From Oscillospiraceae bacterium (GTDB lineage Bacteria > Bacillota > Clostridia > UBA1381): 5,284 nt of DNA. Positions 5,161 to 5,284 of the stretch are shown one piece after another. The notes under the pieces were generated by a model, which had not been told where the DNA came from, ran no database searches, and saw only the letters and a program-made list of their open reading frames with translations. A program made the position numbers and the translations under genes. The stretch covers positions 1-5,284 of the forward strand of contig JAFLUR010000167.1 in assembly GCA_022508725.1 (NCBI GenBank). The letters are read 5' to 3'. Numbering within the stretch: position 1 is the stretch's first letter; each line of letters opens with the position of its first letter.

Positions 5161-5284
5161 TTACCTGACCCTCTTGCGCTTCTTGAAGCTCGTCGCCAGT
5201 AGCGCGATCAGCGCGAAGGCGCCGATGCCCGCAAAGACGTACGGATAGGCCGGAACCTCGTCGCCCGTCTTGAGCAGGCCGCCC
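5161..5284 (-). CDS. C-terminal end of a cell-surface protein with sortase-signal-like tail (partial)
   Basis: Only the last 40 residues are in the window; the gene enters from the right edge. The end reads GGLLKTGDEVPAYPY, then a hydrophobic helix of about 17 residues (VFAGIGAFALIALLATS), then a basic tail (FKKRKRVR) and stop. This three-part layout is that of a Gram-positive cell-wall sorting signal: motif, membrane helix, positive tail. KTGDE is typical of LPKTGDE signals, but the second motif position is Leu (CTC) rather than Pro, giving LLKTGDE, so cleavage by sortase A is uncertain; simple membrane anchoring is the alternative. GC is about 65% (80 of 124 by hand count), against about 35% at the left edge and mid-40s in the phage genes. 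The terminator at 5115-5150 ends the transcript. The main domain, and thus the function, is outside the window. Confidence 0.75.
   Translation of the reverse strand, partial: GGLLKTGDEVPAYPYVFAGIGAFALIALLATSFKKRKRVR

Noticed and set aside
5045..5248. 67-codon + strand frame at the right end
   Set aside because: Covers the terminator and the antisense of the surface protein tail; no coding character.
1..5284. CRISPR array, tRNA, rRNA, riboswitch, defence genes
   Set aside because: No regularly spaced repeats, no cloverleaf or rRNA-like sequence and no known defence domain is visible on either strand.

Overview
The window looks like Gram-positive, probably clostridial (gut Firmicutes-type) DNA. 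The signs are strong purine-rich Shine-Dalgarno sites (AAGGAGGT before position 1110, GGAGGT before 1534, AAGGGAGGT before 4650), sigma-A-like promoters, U-tracted hairpin terminators, and phage proteins of the type common in Firmicutes prophages. Assignment below phylum is inference.

Layout. (1) 1-278: 3' part of an unrecognised + strand gene, about 35% GC by hand count, open to the left edge. (2) 279-468: no gene seen; it ends in a strong hairpin terminator (413-451) lying between convergent genes. (3) 469-1313: a minus-strand two-gene unit for membrane proteins, a 57-aa two-helix protein (1140-1313, in a frame easily missed) followed by a 213-aa polytopic protein (469-1110). It is read from a clear promoter (1358-1386) whose -10 sits inside a perfect 18-bp palindrome, a likely repressor site. 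(4) 1387-1533: a terminator-like hairpin and a + strand promoter. (5) 1534-5090: a phage DNA-packaging and early head-assembly block on the + strand: small terminase, large terminase with all ATPase and nuclease residues present, an A118/SPP1 gp6-like portal, and a GP20-type scaffold. (6) 5091-5284: abrupt change to about 65% GC DNA, with a bidirectional terminator and the last 40 residues of a minus-strand surface protein ending in a sortase-signal-like tail.

How it fits together. The terminase subunits would recognise and translocate DNA through the portal at the vertex of a procapsid built on the scaffold. But the minor capsid gene normally found between portal and scaffold is missing (169-bp gap), and the window contains no major capsid, tail, lysis, integrase or repressor gene. 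The scaffold's natural-looking end (about residue 130) runs into 16 unrelated residues, and the next gene is a convergent non-phage gene. The simplest reading is a deleted prophage remnant, or a right-hand junction that is an insertion, deletion or assembly chimera. The first three phage genes are undamaged. I see no clear new defence or mobile system. The most interesting non-routine signals are the twin -10 palindrome at 1350-1367, a 10-mer shared by that operator and the phage promoter, and the junction at about 5040-5095.
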